Shown here piece by piece: positions 1 to 8,658 of a stretch of DNA of 64,000 bases. Origin of the DNA: Theocolax elegans (lineage: Eukaryota > Arthropoda > Insecta > Hymenoptera > Cerocephalidae); the NCBI GenBank assembly GCA_026168455.1, contig CM047430.1, forward strand, positions 23,330,735 through 23,394,734, written 5' to 3'. Each line of letters starts with the position of its first letter. The stretch's first letter is position 1. The position numbers were made by a program, and so were the translations under genes. A model generated the notes under the pieces. It saw only the letters and a program-made list of their open reading frames with translations, was not told the origin of the DNA and did no database searches.

Positions 1-615
1 CTCAAGGCGGCCATTAGATGCCACGAGAACAAGCAATGGACGCGAGTTCTACACACCGTTCTGCTTGGCATAAGAACAGCATGGAAAGAGGACTTATCAG
101 CGACCTCAGCCGAACTCGTATACGGCGAAACACTTCGGCTACCCGGCGAATTCCTATCAGCACAGCCGAACGCAACGGACGACGCAGCTGAGTACATCAA
201 GGACTTACGTCGCAGAATGCAAACACTGCGTCCCACAAACGCCAACTGGCATGGCGAACGCAAAACTTTTGTATTTAAGGATTTGAGAACGAGCAGCTAC
301 GCCTTTGTTCGCCACGATGCAGTCAAAAACTCACTACAAATGCCATACAAAGGACCGTACAAGATTATCAGAAGGTCCGATAAAACGTTTACATTATCGA
401 TTAACGGGAAGCAGGTTACTGTATCCATTGATCGATTAATACCAGCATTCATACTAACAGATGATCAGTCAACGACACAGAATCTGGAACAAGAGAGGAT
501 ACCAGACAGCAGTCCAGACACTTTATCTCATCAGCGAAACAGCCAGCCGAAAAATGCCCGCAAATCAGGACGACACGTTCGATTCCCCGAACGCTACCAA
601 GCTGGATTTAGCTAA
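1..615 (+). pseudogene. Gypsy element A: integrase C-terminal part (5' end outside window)
   Basis: An open frame enters from the left edge in frame 1 and stops at 615. The part before the first internal Met (217) already reads as Ty3/gypsy integrase: a run on target joining and host engagement ending in 'LVYGETLRLPGEF', which is the segment after the DDE core. Residues near 105-145 ('YKGPYKIIRRSDKTFTLSING') match the GPY/F region of gypsy integrases, which contacts DNA and chromatin. The tail is polar and ends in a basic 'GRHVRFPERYQ' motif common at the pol C-terminus of these elements. The stop lies 36 bp before a purine-rich tract and the LTR, the expected order for the 3' end of pol without env. 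No break is seen inside the visible part; the catalytic residues are outside the window. Confidence 0.85.
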
Positions 616-640
616 TCATTATCGTGACTTCATCACTAGC

Positions 641-650
641 AAGGGGGTAC
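641..650 (+). promoter_or_regulatory. Polypurine tract of gypsy element A
   Basis: A short purine run (AAGGGGG) sits directly before the sequence TGTAGCG that I take as the LTR start. In LTR elements this tract primes plus-strand DNA synthesis. The assignment rests on position and composition only. Confidence 0.5.
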
Positions 651-1277
651 TGTAGCGTCTCGCTACGTACGCTCGAGCTAAATAAATTATGTTTATTCAA
701 ATCATTAATTATATTCATTATATGTATATATGGTAAAAGATTTTGTAAATACACACAAACACCCAAAACAATACACTCATACATATCCTTCGGGTGCAGC
801 TCAGTCGCAGGTAATTAGACCCGTTTGTCCCTCGCTATTCTTTCTTCAGTGGGAGTTGCATTTTCATTCCTTCCTGGCGCACGTCCCCGGGTTTCTCCGA
901 GACGACCGACAACGGTATTTTTTATTACTTGCACGGCACACTAACGCATTCATCGACAAGTTCAAACCGGCAACTCATTTATTTCACCTGGTACCTAAAC
1001 ATCCAAATTTTCCATCATCCCTTCTACTCTTTTCCCGAGGTTACCTGCGAATGCACTTCGAACCCGAGGAGGACAGTCATTCGGACACTCGCACCGTGCA
1101 CATCACGCTGATACACAGTCGGTCCGACATTCACACCGCGCACTCCACCCGCACGTACACAACACACCGTTTAGTTTTTGTTTAAATAAATATTATTGTT
1201 TTTAATAATATTAGTATTTATTCTTTTACTTTAAAAAGCACACCAGGCTACCTACCCAAACAACCAAAATTATAACA
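651..1277 (+). repeat. 3' LTR of gypsy element A (edges approximate)
   Basis: Non-coding sequence begins with TGTAG right after the polypurine tract and plausibly ends in ...ATAACA, a TG...CA layout. An AATAAA signal lies near 1184, followed by AT-rich DNA. Penelope-like coding sequence starts at 1281, so this LTR appears to have inserted into that older element. The 151-codon ORF inside it has no recognisable domain and I do not treat it as a gene. No second copy of the LTR is in the window, so the 3' edge is inferred. Confidence 0.6.
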
Positions 1278-1280
1278 TAT

Positions 1281-2446
1281 GCCGATAAGAAAAATACAAC
1301 TGTAGTTATGAATAAACCGGAGTATTTTAACAAAATGGATTTACTATTATCCGATAGTGATTCTTACAAATCTATTAAAAAAATCCATTAAATCATTACA
1401 AAATTGCACTTATAAACTTTTCAAAAAATGGGACGACCAAGGTTATTTAGATAGGAAACCTTCGCGGCTAACACAAACTAATACGTCATTAGCTAAATAC
1501 TATGGATTACCTAAAATCCATAAAGAAAATGTTCCCTTAAGGCCAATAGTATCCACGGCTGGATCACCAACAGTATTTTTATCTAAACAATTATATAAAA
1601 CTCTTTCAAATTGTATAAAAAAACCTCTAATTGTATAAAATATAAAAAATAGTTTCGAGTTTATACACAAAATCGAAGATGTAGATATACCGCCTGGTTT
1701 GTCACTTATAAGCCTAGACGTCCAATCTTTATATACAAATGTAGGAAGTTCTTTATAGTAAAAAACAGTATCGAAAAAAGATATAATCAAATTTGTCTAA
1801 ATCAGGGATTCCATTAAATGAAATAATTAATGCCTCCGATTTTCTAATGAACACTTATTTTCAATTCAACAACAAATTTTTCAAACAGACTTACGGCCTA
1901 ACAATGGGAGCAACAACGTCTGGTTTATTCACTAACATAGTAATGGAGGATCTTGAGAGTACTTGTTTGAACAAACTTAGTTTTAAACCTATATTTTATT
2001 ATAGATATGTTGATGATATAATAAAATGTATTCCTACAGATAAAATCGATGAAATGTTATACATTTTTAATTCTTATAACGACAAATTAAATTTTACTTA
2101 TGAAATAGAGAATAATAATAGAATCAGATTTTTAGACACTTTATTAATAAAAAATAATAACAAAATTGAATTTGACTGGTACACGAAATTGACGTTTTCT
2201 GCGCGGTTTTTAAACTTTGAATCGGTACATCCAACCTCACAAAAAATAGCTATGGTTTACAATGTAGACAGAGCAACGAAATTATCAAATAAAAAATTCC
2301 ATAAAATTAGTATAAATAAAGCAAAGGAATATCTAATTAAGAATAATTATCCGAATGATTTTATAGATAAATACATAGAAAAACGTCTCGCTATTTTAAA
2401 TAATAAACCAAATAATCAAAAAAGTAATGAAAATACTAAATATTAA
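1281..2446 (+). pseudogene. Penelope-like element, reverse transcriptase remnant
   Basis: The translation shows Penelope-type RT signatures in order: 'ADKKNTTVVMNKPEY' at about 1281, 'YGLPKIHKENVPLRPIVS' at about 1499-1552, 'GLTMGATTSG' in place of the usual GLPMGSP-like turn, and the catalytic box 'YRYVDDI' at about 2001-2021. The reading frame is lost near 1378, and stops or shifts occur between 1638 and 1793, so no intact protein is made. The final ORF (1793-2446) runs 217 codons past the catalytic box through the thumb-like region. I saw no GIY-YIG endonuclease after it. The 5' part is probably separated by gypsy element A. Base composition is very AT-rich, unlike the gypsy elements, consistent with age. 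Confidence 0.85.
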
Positions 2447-2870
2447 CAAGTCTGTACGGATTCTGTTCAAAAACATCGTGTGAAATTCGTGCAGTATCCG
2501 TGTGAAATCTGCACGTAATTTGCATCAAATCAGTACGAAATCACTACTAATGGTAGAGAAGTTTTGACAGCACAATTTTGAATGCGTACCGGCTGAATAA
2601 AATTCGTATAGAATCCGTACAATTTACTCACAGGTACGACATGAAATTTTTACGAAATTTGTAGGAAATCTGTGTAAAGTTAGCATAGAATCAGAACGAA
2701 ATTATTATTAAAATTGAGCCCCTGTTAAAAAAATTCACGCTGATTGAGTACTGATTTCATATTGAAATCAATATGAAATCGTCGCTGCATCAATATAAAA
2801 TCATCACCGAATCAGAGTAAAATCAGTACTGAATCAGCAGTAACTTTTTCCCAAACGCAGAATTGAATTG
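2447..2870. repeat. Degenerate short tandem repeat (GAATCAGTACAAAATC-like)
   Basis: Variants of a 10-14 bp word such as 'aatcagtacgaaatc' recur through the interval and again just right of the palindrome (3653-3735). The units are too diverged to phase exactly. The palindrome at 2871-3652 splits this tract, which implies it inserted into a pre-existing minisatellite. Confidence 0.6.
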
Positions 2871-3112
2871 GTACCCTACTAGCACACAACATTGTAGCAA
2901 CGTCGTTGCAACGTTGTTTTGACAACGTTACAACGTTGTTATAAAAGTTGTTGAAACGTTGGAGCAACGTTGCTACAACGTGGGATATGTCCGCTAAGAT
3001 TTTTGTAAGTTGCCGCGATAGGTGGAAATAACGTTGTAACAACATTTGAGCAAAATACATTTTTAAATGCACAAAATTTTAATTAATAAAAGAAAAATAA
3101 AAAAAAATATTT

Positions 3113-3190
3113 CCCATCCGCGGGAATTGAACCTCGGATCTTCAGCTCTGAAGGCTTGCTCTCTACCAACTGAGCTATTTTGTTGTTCCT
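3113..3190 (-). other. tRNA-like segment, left arm of palindrome
   Basis: On the minus strand the sequence contains an A-box (TAGCTCAGTTGGTAGAG) and, with normal tRNA spacing, a B-box (GGTTCAATTCC). The anticodon-loop position would read TCA. Only three base pairs of the anticodon stem form, and the acceptor and T stems are poor, so I do not call a functional tRNA. It is better read as a tRNA-derived pol III promoter module. Confidence 0.6.
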
Positions 3191-3267
3191 GTCATTAAAT
3201 TAACTTTAGGTTATTGATTTCGGAGTATATTTTGATAGTAGTTTATAACCAAAAGTTAATTTAATGA

Positions 3268-3345
3268 CGGAAACAACAGAATAGCTCGGTTGATAGAGAG
3301 TAAGCCTTCGGATCTAAAGATCCGAGGTTCAATTCCCGCGGCTTG
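3268..3345 (+). other. tRNA-like segment, right arm of palindrome
   Basis: This is the inverted partner of the segment at 3113-3190, with A-box TAGCTCGGTTGATAGAG and B-box GGTTCAATTCC. The middle has diverged (CTTCGGATCTAAAG), destroying the anticodon arm. The two modules are transcribed away from the left and right ends toward each other's outer arms, so either could make a hairpin transcript. Confidence 0.55.
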
Positions 3346-3735
3346 AAAATTTTTTTTTAATTTTTATTTATTAATTAAAAGTTTATGCATTTAAAAATGT
3401 ATTTTTTCGCTTTCCCAGGACATTTTTAAATTTTTATATGAAATACATTTTTAAAAGGCATTTTCAACGTTGCTCAAACGTTGTCCCAACGTTATTTCCA
3501 CATATCGCGGCAACTTACATACATCTTAGCGGACATATCCCACGTTGTAGCAACGTTGCTCCAACGTTTCAACAACTTTTATAACAACGTTGTAACGTTG
3601 TCAAAAAAACGTTGCCACGACGTTGCTACAACGTTGTGTGCTAGTAGGGTACAGAATCAGTACAAAATCAGGATTGAATCAGTACAAAATCGGTATTGAA
3701 TGTTTACTGAATCTTCGATGAATCAGAGTTACACG

Positions 3736-4109
3736 CAGAGTAATAAAACAATAAAAATTAATTTATATGTGATTAATAAAAGTGATTAATCACATGATTT
3801 TTTACATGTTAAATAACGTGATTATTACAAAACGCCCAGCTAGATTTTTATACACGGAGAAAAATTTCTGATAAATTTTACCCTGCTGTTCTAGTACAGG
3901 TGGGATGAAGGACACAGCAGAGTAAAAAATACCCAGTCTTCAAATAATTTTCACCCTGCTGATCGGTTAAAATTTATTTGAAAACTGGGTATTTTTTACC
4001 TTGCTGTGTCTTTCGTCCCAGTTTTATAGGTATGCATTATTATAAATTTCCAAGAGAAAGGTATGTAGTATAATTATCTAAAAAAATTAGGTAAAAACAA
4101 ATAAAATTG
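3736..4109. repeat. AT-rich spacer with a short palindrome (about 3902-4022)
   Basis: From 3902 the words 'gggatgaaggacacagcag' and 'taaaaaatacccagt' return as their inverse complements at about 3980-4022 around an unmatched middle. This is a small foldback of about 120 bp. No coding sequence is present. Confidence 0.6.
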
Positions 4110-4328
4110 TCAAAAAAACATAAAATAAATAAAAAAAAGTATTACATATTTTTCTGTTAATGTTATAGTTATTCACCCATCCACTTATTAACCGCGATCA
4201 ATGCTACTTACCTTTCATGATCAAACATTTCTCAGTCTATTCTCAATGCTACATTCACAAATAGTTACAAAGATAATAAAAACATATTTGTAGACGTTTC
4301 AAAAAGCCCAGTTAGAATTTATTTTAAT
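4110..4328 (+). repeat. Interspersed repeat R1, left part
   Basis: This matches 15500-15716 closely base for base (for example 'cccatccacttattaaccgc', 'ctcagtctattctcaatgct'). The match stops exactly at 'ttttaat', where the N insertion begins. A shorter piece of the same repeat, around 'acagttacaaagataa', lies at 7872-7925. I see no ORF and cannot assign a family. Confidence 0.75.
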
Positions 4329-4829
4329 CCCTAGCGGAAATAATCATATGCGTATGATGTTTATAAATACTTAATAAAAGTTATTAGCTTTTATTAGATT
4401 TTCATAACACTTTATAAAGTGCGGATTTTGGACTCTAGTAATAGTTTAAAAAATTTGCTAATGTATATAAGATTTTATTAGTTATTTTTAAAATTTCGTA
4501 AATATTTCTAAGCTTTATTAGGTTTTATTAGATTTTTGTATTTCGAAAATATCGTGAAAAACGACAAAATGACACTAATAGTAACTGTGGCATTTTCCTG
4601 TATTTAACTGTTATTAGTAGTTATTAGCTTTTTTAAACTCGCACATTTTTTTTGCTTTTGAAAAAAACCTAAAAGCTAATAAAATCTAGCAAAAGCTAAG
4701 AAGAGCTAATAAAAGTTATAAATTCTTACTAACTATTAACAGAATCCAAAATCTGCATATTATAAATTGATTATAAAATTTATTAGTTTTTCTTAGCTCA
4801 TTCTGGAAAAATAAATTTCTACCTGGCAT
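4329..4829. mobile_element. Insertion N (501 bp) inside repeat R1
   Basis: The uninterrupted R1 copy at 15716/15717 reads 'ttttaat|ggtatt'. Here the same two halves are separated by 501 bp starting CCCTAGCGGAAATAATCATA and ending ...CTACCTGGC followed by AT. An AT dinucleotide flanks both ends, a likely 2-bp target duplication. The ends are imperfect inverted repeats of the form CC(C)T(A/G)GCGGAAAT. Related ends are seen at 8074 (CCCTGGCGGAAATTTA) and 15286 (CCCTGGCGAAAATAATCATA). The inside is rich in TTATTAGCTTTTATTAG-like words and has no ORF, so this is a non-autonomous DNA element. Confidence 0.7.
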
Positions 4830-4914
4830 GGTATTAATTTTAATGGAATAAACATATTTTTAAAAAAACGGACAATTTCATACAAGTTAAAATTTTAATG
4901 TACATATCGGTACC
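4610..4914. repeat. Left inverted arm (pairs with 7989-8293)
   Basis: The outer word GTTATTAGTAGTTATTAG at 4610 and the inner word ATGTACATATCGGTACC at 4898-4914 both recur inverted at the right arm. The arms hold the right half of N plus the right half of R1. They are diverged by scattered substitutions, so the duplication is not recent. Confidence 0.75.
4830..4914 (+). repeat. Interspersed repeat R1, right part
   Basis: This continues the R1 match (to 15717-15787): 'ggtatta', 'aatggaataaacatattttt', 'acaagttaaaattttaatgt'. It also forms the inner part of the inverted arm shared with 7989-8073. Confidence 0.7.
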
Positions 4915-5334
4915 TATACATCGGTTATATACAGTAAATAAGTATTTAGAATTTTTTTAAGGATTATATTATTTAACATTTCAAGTACATATGTTTCATT
5001 AATCCAATTGTTAAATATCAAAAACACCTTCTACAAAGGTGTAAAAATTCACAAGTATGGTGTAATTTCAATCACACTTTTAAAATTATTATCTAGTAGA
5101 TTAATATCCTTAATTTGTCGCAAATCCTGTCCTACCTAAAAATTACTAAAAATATTTTTTATTAACAAATAATTAGGTATATGATTCTTACAAAGTTTCT
5201 GCAATAGAATGTACTAAAATCAAAATAAAAACGGCAAGTATTTTGTAGCATATAATAAATCTAATTTTAATTAAAAATTTATATATTAGTGAAACATTAT
5301 AAAAAGTTATATATAATTATCGGTCATTCCGAAC
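4915..5334. other. AT-rich non-coding stretch with a conserved hairpin motif (5024-5078)
   Basis: Contains ACACCTTCTACAAAGGTGT at 5024-5042, followed by a conserved downstream stretch that recurs at 7415, 32216 and 32816. A second recurrent word, 'tttctgcaatagaa...actaaaatcaaaat', follows near 5187-5226. Nothing coding was seen. Confidence 0.55.
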
Positions 5335-5605
5335 TAAATGCTTTATTTTTGGAATAAAGCAGGTCCATTATACCCTTTGTCCACTATGGTTGGTGGAATT
5401 TTCCAGAGTAATGGCCTTTTACAAAAATTAAAACAAAAATTAAAGGCGTTTCGTTCTCGATCCCCAGTTTGGACTCCTCAGTAAGGAACTGGAGATCATA
5501 CCTTAGACGCCTGTCGCAAGATGAACTGCGACGCCAGCAAGATGTTATGCGGCTTTATATATAGAGGAGGACGACAATCTTTCCAACGAGTAAAGTCGTC
5601 TCCAT
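5335..5605. ncRNA. Candidate structured RNA: cluster of stem-loops
   Basis: In otherwise AT-rich DNA this interval is denser in GC and contains nested complementary segments: GCTTTAT/ATAAAGC (5340-5346 with 5354-5360); GGTCCATTA/TAATGGCC (5362-5370 with 5409-5416) enclosing TCCAC/GTGGA; GATCCCCAGTT/AACTGGAGATC (5459-5469 with 5487-5497) inside GGCGT/ACGCC (5445-5449 with 5507-5511); CGCA/TGCG near 5515-5530; and GGAGGACGAC/GTCGTCTCC (5566-5575 with 5594-5602). No known RNA family is recognised and no pol III boxes were seen. It may instead be foldback DNA of a small transposon. Confidence 0.35.
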
Positions 5606-5929
5606 CTATCTATTATAAAAAGTTACTGCACTAGAAATAACTAAAATCAAAATAGATAATCAGCGAATTATGCAACGATATAAATACAAAATATTAAATA
5701 TAATTAAATATTAACAAATCATAAAGTTAAATAATTACTTGGAACTAAGTCTTTATTCTCACATTCTACAAATGAACATACATTCGATAATCTCGAATTT
5801 CGAATATCCAGATCGATTTCGGCGTAATTAGAAATAAGTAGATCTGTTAATTGTACATATAACTACAAAATATAATTTATTATTAATATCAATATTAATA
5901 AATAATAAAGATAAAAAATTATTTACGAA

Positions 5930-7310
5930 GAATTTCTTTATACATAATACTGCACGAAGCAGTATTAAAAAATCTCCCCGATGGAAGATTCATGCTATAC
6001 ATAGACTTTTTTGAAAGATTGGCACTTACGTTACTGCTATATTTGAGACAATATTTCAGCAAGCTTCCATGCAAGATAAACTTTATTTTCCATTGTGTGC
6101 GGTTTTCTGAAAACTTGCAAGACGCTTGCCGGAAATATTCTCTTTCGATCTTCCTTAAAAATTTCATTGAAATCTTGCTGGAAGCTATTAAGAAAGCTTT
6201 TCTACAAAGCATGTACTGTACATTGTGATATTCTTTTGTTAAACCTTTTTGCATAATTCAATGGGAATATTCCCTAACAGGTTGTTTCAATCTTCCAGAA
6301 TAAGCTTCTGAAAGCTTGTCGTGCAGTGCCTGATGAAACTCTTTTGAAGGTGGCCAAAAAGGTTGTGGCAATCTGTCTGCCTGTCTTTCACGAAGGATAA
6401 CGAGTAACATTCCTGCAATATTTCAGCAAGGTTTCATGCAAGCTTAATTTTATTTTCTTCTGCGACTTTCGGTGCGGCTTCCAGGAATCTTGCAGAAAGC
6501 TTGCCGGAAATATTGTCCTATGATTTTTCAGAAACAATGCATTGAAATCCTGCTGCAATCTTTTTCTTCCCTTTCATTGATTCCCGCAATCTTTCGTGAA
6601 ACATTTTTGCATAATTTAACGGGAATATTCCTTGACCGGCTGCTGCAATCTTCCGGAATAAGCTTCTGAAAGCTAATTGTGCAGTGCATGACGAATCTCT
6701 TTTCAAGGTGGCAAGAAAGGTTGTGGCAATCTGTCTTGCCTGTCTTTCACGAAGGATAACGAGTAACATTCCTGCAATATTTGCGGTAATATTTTAGCAA
6801 GGCTTTATGCAAACTTAATTTTCTTTGCTCTTGCGACTTTCGGTGCGGCTTTCAGGAAGCTTGCAGAAAGCTTGCCGGAAATATTGTCCTATGATCTGTC
6901 AGAAAGAATTATTTAAATCTTGCTGGAAGGCTTTTAAGCAAGCTTCCTAGAAGCTAGTAAGCAATAATTGCTGCATTCTTTTACTGAAATTTTCTGGAAC
7001 GTTAAAAATGAATATTCCTTGAATGGTTGCAGCAACATATTTGAATAGCTTGCAGCAAGCTTACGCCGTATAATTTCTTTGGATCTGTTATAAATCTTGC
7101 TTCAATATTTCGAGTTGTCTTTCATGAAAGCTTTCTGTAATGAAGTTTGCAACATTTCTAGAAACGTGGCTGCAAGCTTTAAGAGATTGCTGCAAGATTC
7201 AGTAAAGTCTTATGAAGGTTGCAGAAAACTTGCGAAGGAATATTGCATGAATCTTTCATCGGGAAGGTTTCATGCTGTGTGGGGAATCGTCAAGTATCAT
7301 AGTTGACATA
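5930..7310. repeat. Tandem repeat, about 360-bp unit, AAGCTTGC-rich
   Basis: Blocks such as 'aaggttgtggcaatctgtct' (6358 and 6718) and 'gaataagcttctgaaagct' (about 6298 and 6656) recur 360 bp apart. A third, weaker unit continues to about 7100. Within each unit, variants of 'CAGCAAGCTT' and 'TTGCAGAAAGCTTGCCGGAA' recur many times on both strands. The short ORFs here are translations of this repeat and do not look like a protein family. It lies between the inverted arms at 4610-4914 and 7989-8293. Confidence 0.75.
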
Positions 7311-7988
7311 ATACATTTCTTTCAGCAGAGTGCCCTACATTATTTGGCCTAAAATTTTTGTTTAGTTTTGCTAAACAATCTTTTTTAATACATAATCCAA
7401 TCGTTACACAAAAGACACCTGCGAAGGTGTAAAAATTCGCAGGTATGATGTAATTTCAATTACATTTTAGCTATTCTTATCTTATTTTATAAAAACTTAC
7501 TGTAACAGAAAATACTGAAATCAAAATGGAATCCTCAAGTTTTCTGCTGACAAATTTAGTACATTTACTCAAAAAGTATACACAAAATTTGTTTCATAAT
7601 TGTTATACCTGGCGTATCTTGCATCAATAAATAAACAATATAATATGAATAATAATATTCACTTGTGCATATTAATTTCTCCGTGTAGATTAAAACAAAT
7701 ATATCTCTTTTATTGGTTTAAAATTATTTTTTGTATTTTTTTTAAACCAATAAAATAAACATATTTACGTTTTAATACATATGGAGAAATTACTGTCGTA
7801 CAAATGAATGAATATTACTTCCATACCGATTTTAGTATTTTCTATTGCATGATCTGCTATCTTCTATCTGCTTCACAAACAGTTACAAAGATAATGAAAA
7901 CATATTTGTAGACGTTTCAAAAATCCTAGTTACAATTAATATGATATTGCTGCAATATATTACTAAATATATATTGTTCTTCTAATAT
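7311..7988. other. AT-rich spacer with R1 and hairpin-motif fragments
   Basis: Holds the hairpin word ACACCTGCGAAGGTGT at 7415-7430 with its conserved downstream stretch, an R1 fragment at 7872-7925, and a loose inverted pair around 7690-7790 ('aaacaaatatatctctttta' against 'aaaataaacatatttacgtt'). No gene is supported. Confidence 0.5.
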
Positions 7989-8293
7989 GGTACCGATATG
8001 TACATTAAAATTTTACCTTGTATGAGATTGTCCGTATTTTTAAAAATATGTTTATTCCATTAAAATTAATATCATCCCTGGCGGAAATTTATTTTTCCAG
8101 AAAGAGCTAAGAAAAGCTAATAAATTTTATAACCAATTTATAATATGCAGACTTTGGACTCTGTTAATAGTTAGTAAGAATTTATAACTTTTATTAGCTC
8201 TTCTTAGCTTTTGCTAGATTTTATTTGCTTTTAGGTTTTTTTTAAAAGCAAAAGAGATGTGCGAGTTTAAAAAAGCTAATAACTACTAATAAC
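7989..8293. repeat. Right inverted arm (pairs with 4610-4914)
   Basis: Reading inward from 8293 (GTTATTAGTAGTTATTAG inverted) to 7989 (GGTACCGATATGTACAT) this repeats the left arm in opposite orientation. It includes the N end CCCTGGCGGAAATTTA at 8074. The arm ends abruptly at 8293, where sequence assigned to the 3' LTR side of gypsy B begins. Confidence 0.75.
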
Positions 8294-8457
8294 TTTTTTA
8301 AATCAAAAGGCGCGATAGCGCCTGCACGCAAGTATGCAGACGCGTAAGTCACACACGTGTAGTCTGCTTCGCGAAAAGCCCCTGGTGTAACGACACCGAC
8401 GAGGCCTTCTCCCGCGTACTTATTAATTAATAATTATTATTGACATGCAATGTCACA
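8294..8457 (-). repeat. 3' LTR of gypsy element B (truncated)
   Basis: On the minus strand the LTR begins TGTGACATTGCATG at 8457, right after a run of G (the C-run at about 8460-8472, the probable polypurine tract). The 105 bp at 8353-8457 match 16346-16450 with few differences; beyond 8353 the two copies no longer align. The far side (8294-8352) contains a GCGCGATAGCGC inverted repeat. Confidence 0.6.
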
Positions 8458-8658
8458 AACCCCCCCCCCCCTAAATCACAATTACCCGTCTAATTTTGAT
8501 TTATCTTCTTAGATTTAGCCGTTAGATTCAGTTATATATAAAAAAAACTTACCAGCTCATATATGGAACTGCTCACGATTCTCGACTAGCCGACCCAATC
8601 CTCCACAACCGCGCTTTCCTATCCCCCCCCCCCCCCATGAAAGTAGCCGACGCTGAGG

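Larger units (their letters stand above)
2871..3652. mobile_element. Palindromic (foldback) MITE with AACGTT-rich arms
   Basis: The ends are inverse copies: GTACCCTACTAGCACACAAC at 2871 and GTTGTGTGCTAGTAGGGTAC ending at 3652. Both arms are packed with the palindromic word AACGTT, in inverted order on the two sides. The centre, near 3230, is a loop bounded by GGTTAT and ATAACC. The right arm carries about 60 bp of extra sequence around 3380-3460. If the true ends are CCCTACTAG... then a TA dinucleotide flanks each side, as for Tc1/mariner-type MITEs; GTAC as a 4-bp duplication is the alternative. The two ORFs of 86 and 72 codons are arm translations of non-coding repeats. Confidence 0.8.

Noticed and set aside
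730..1185. 151-codon ORF in the LTR of gypsy A
   Set aside because: Lies wholly within the LTR, no recognised domain, His/Pro/Ser-rich from local composition.
3113..3345. Two functional tRNA genes
   Set aside because: A- and B-boxes are present, but acceptor, anticodon and T stems do not pair well and the copies mirror each other inside a palindrome.
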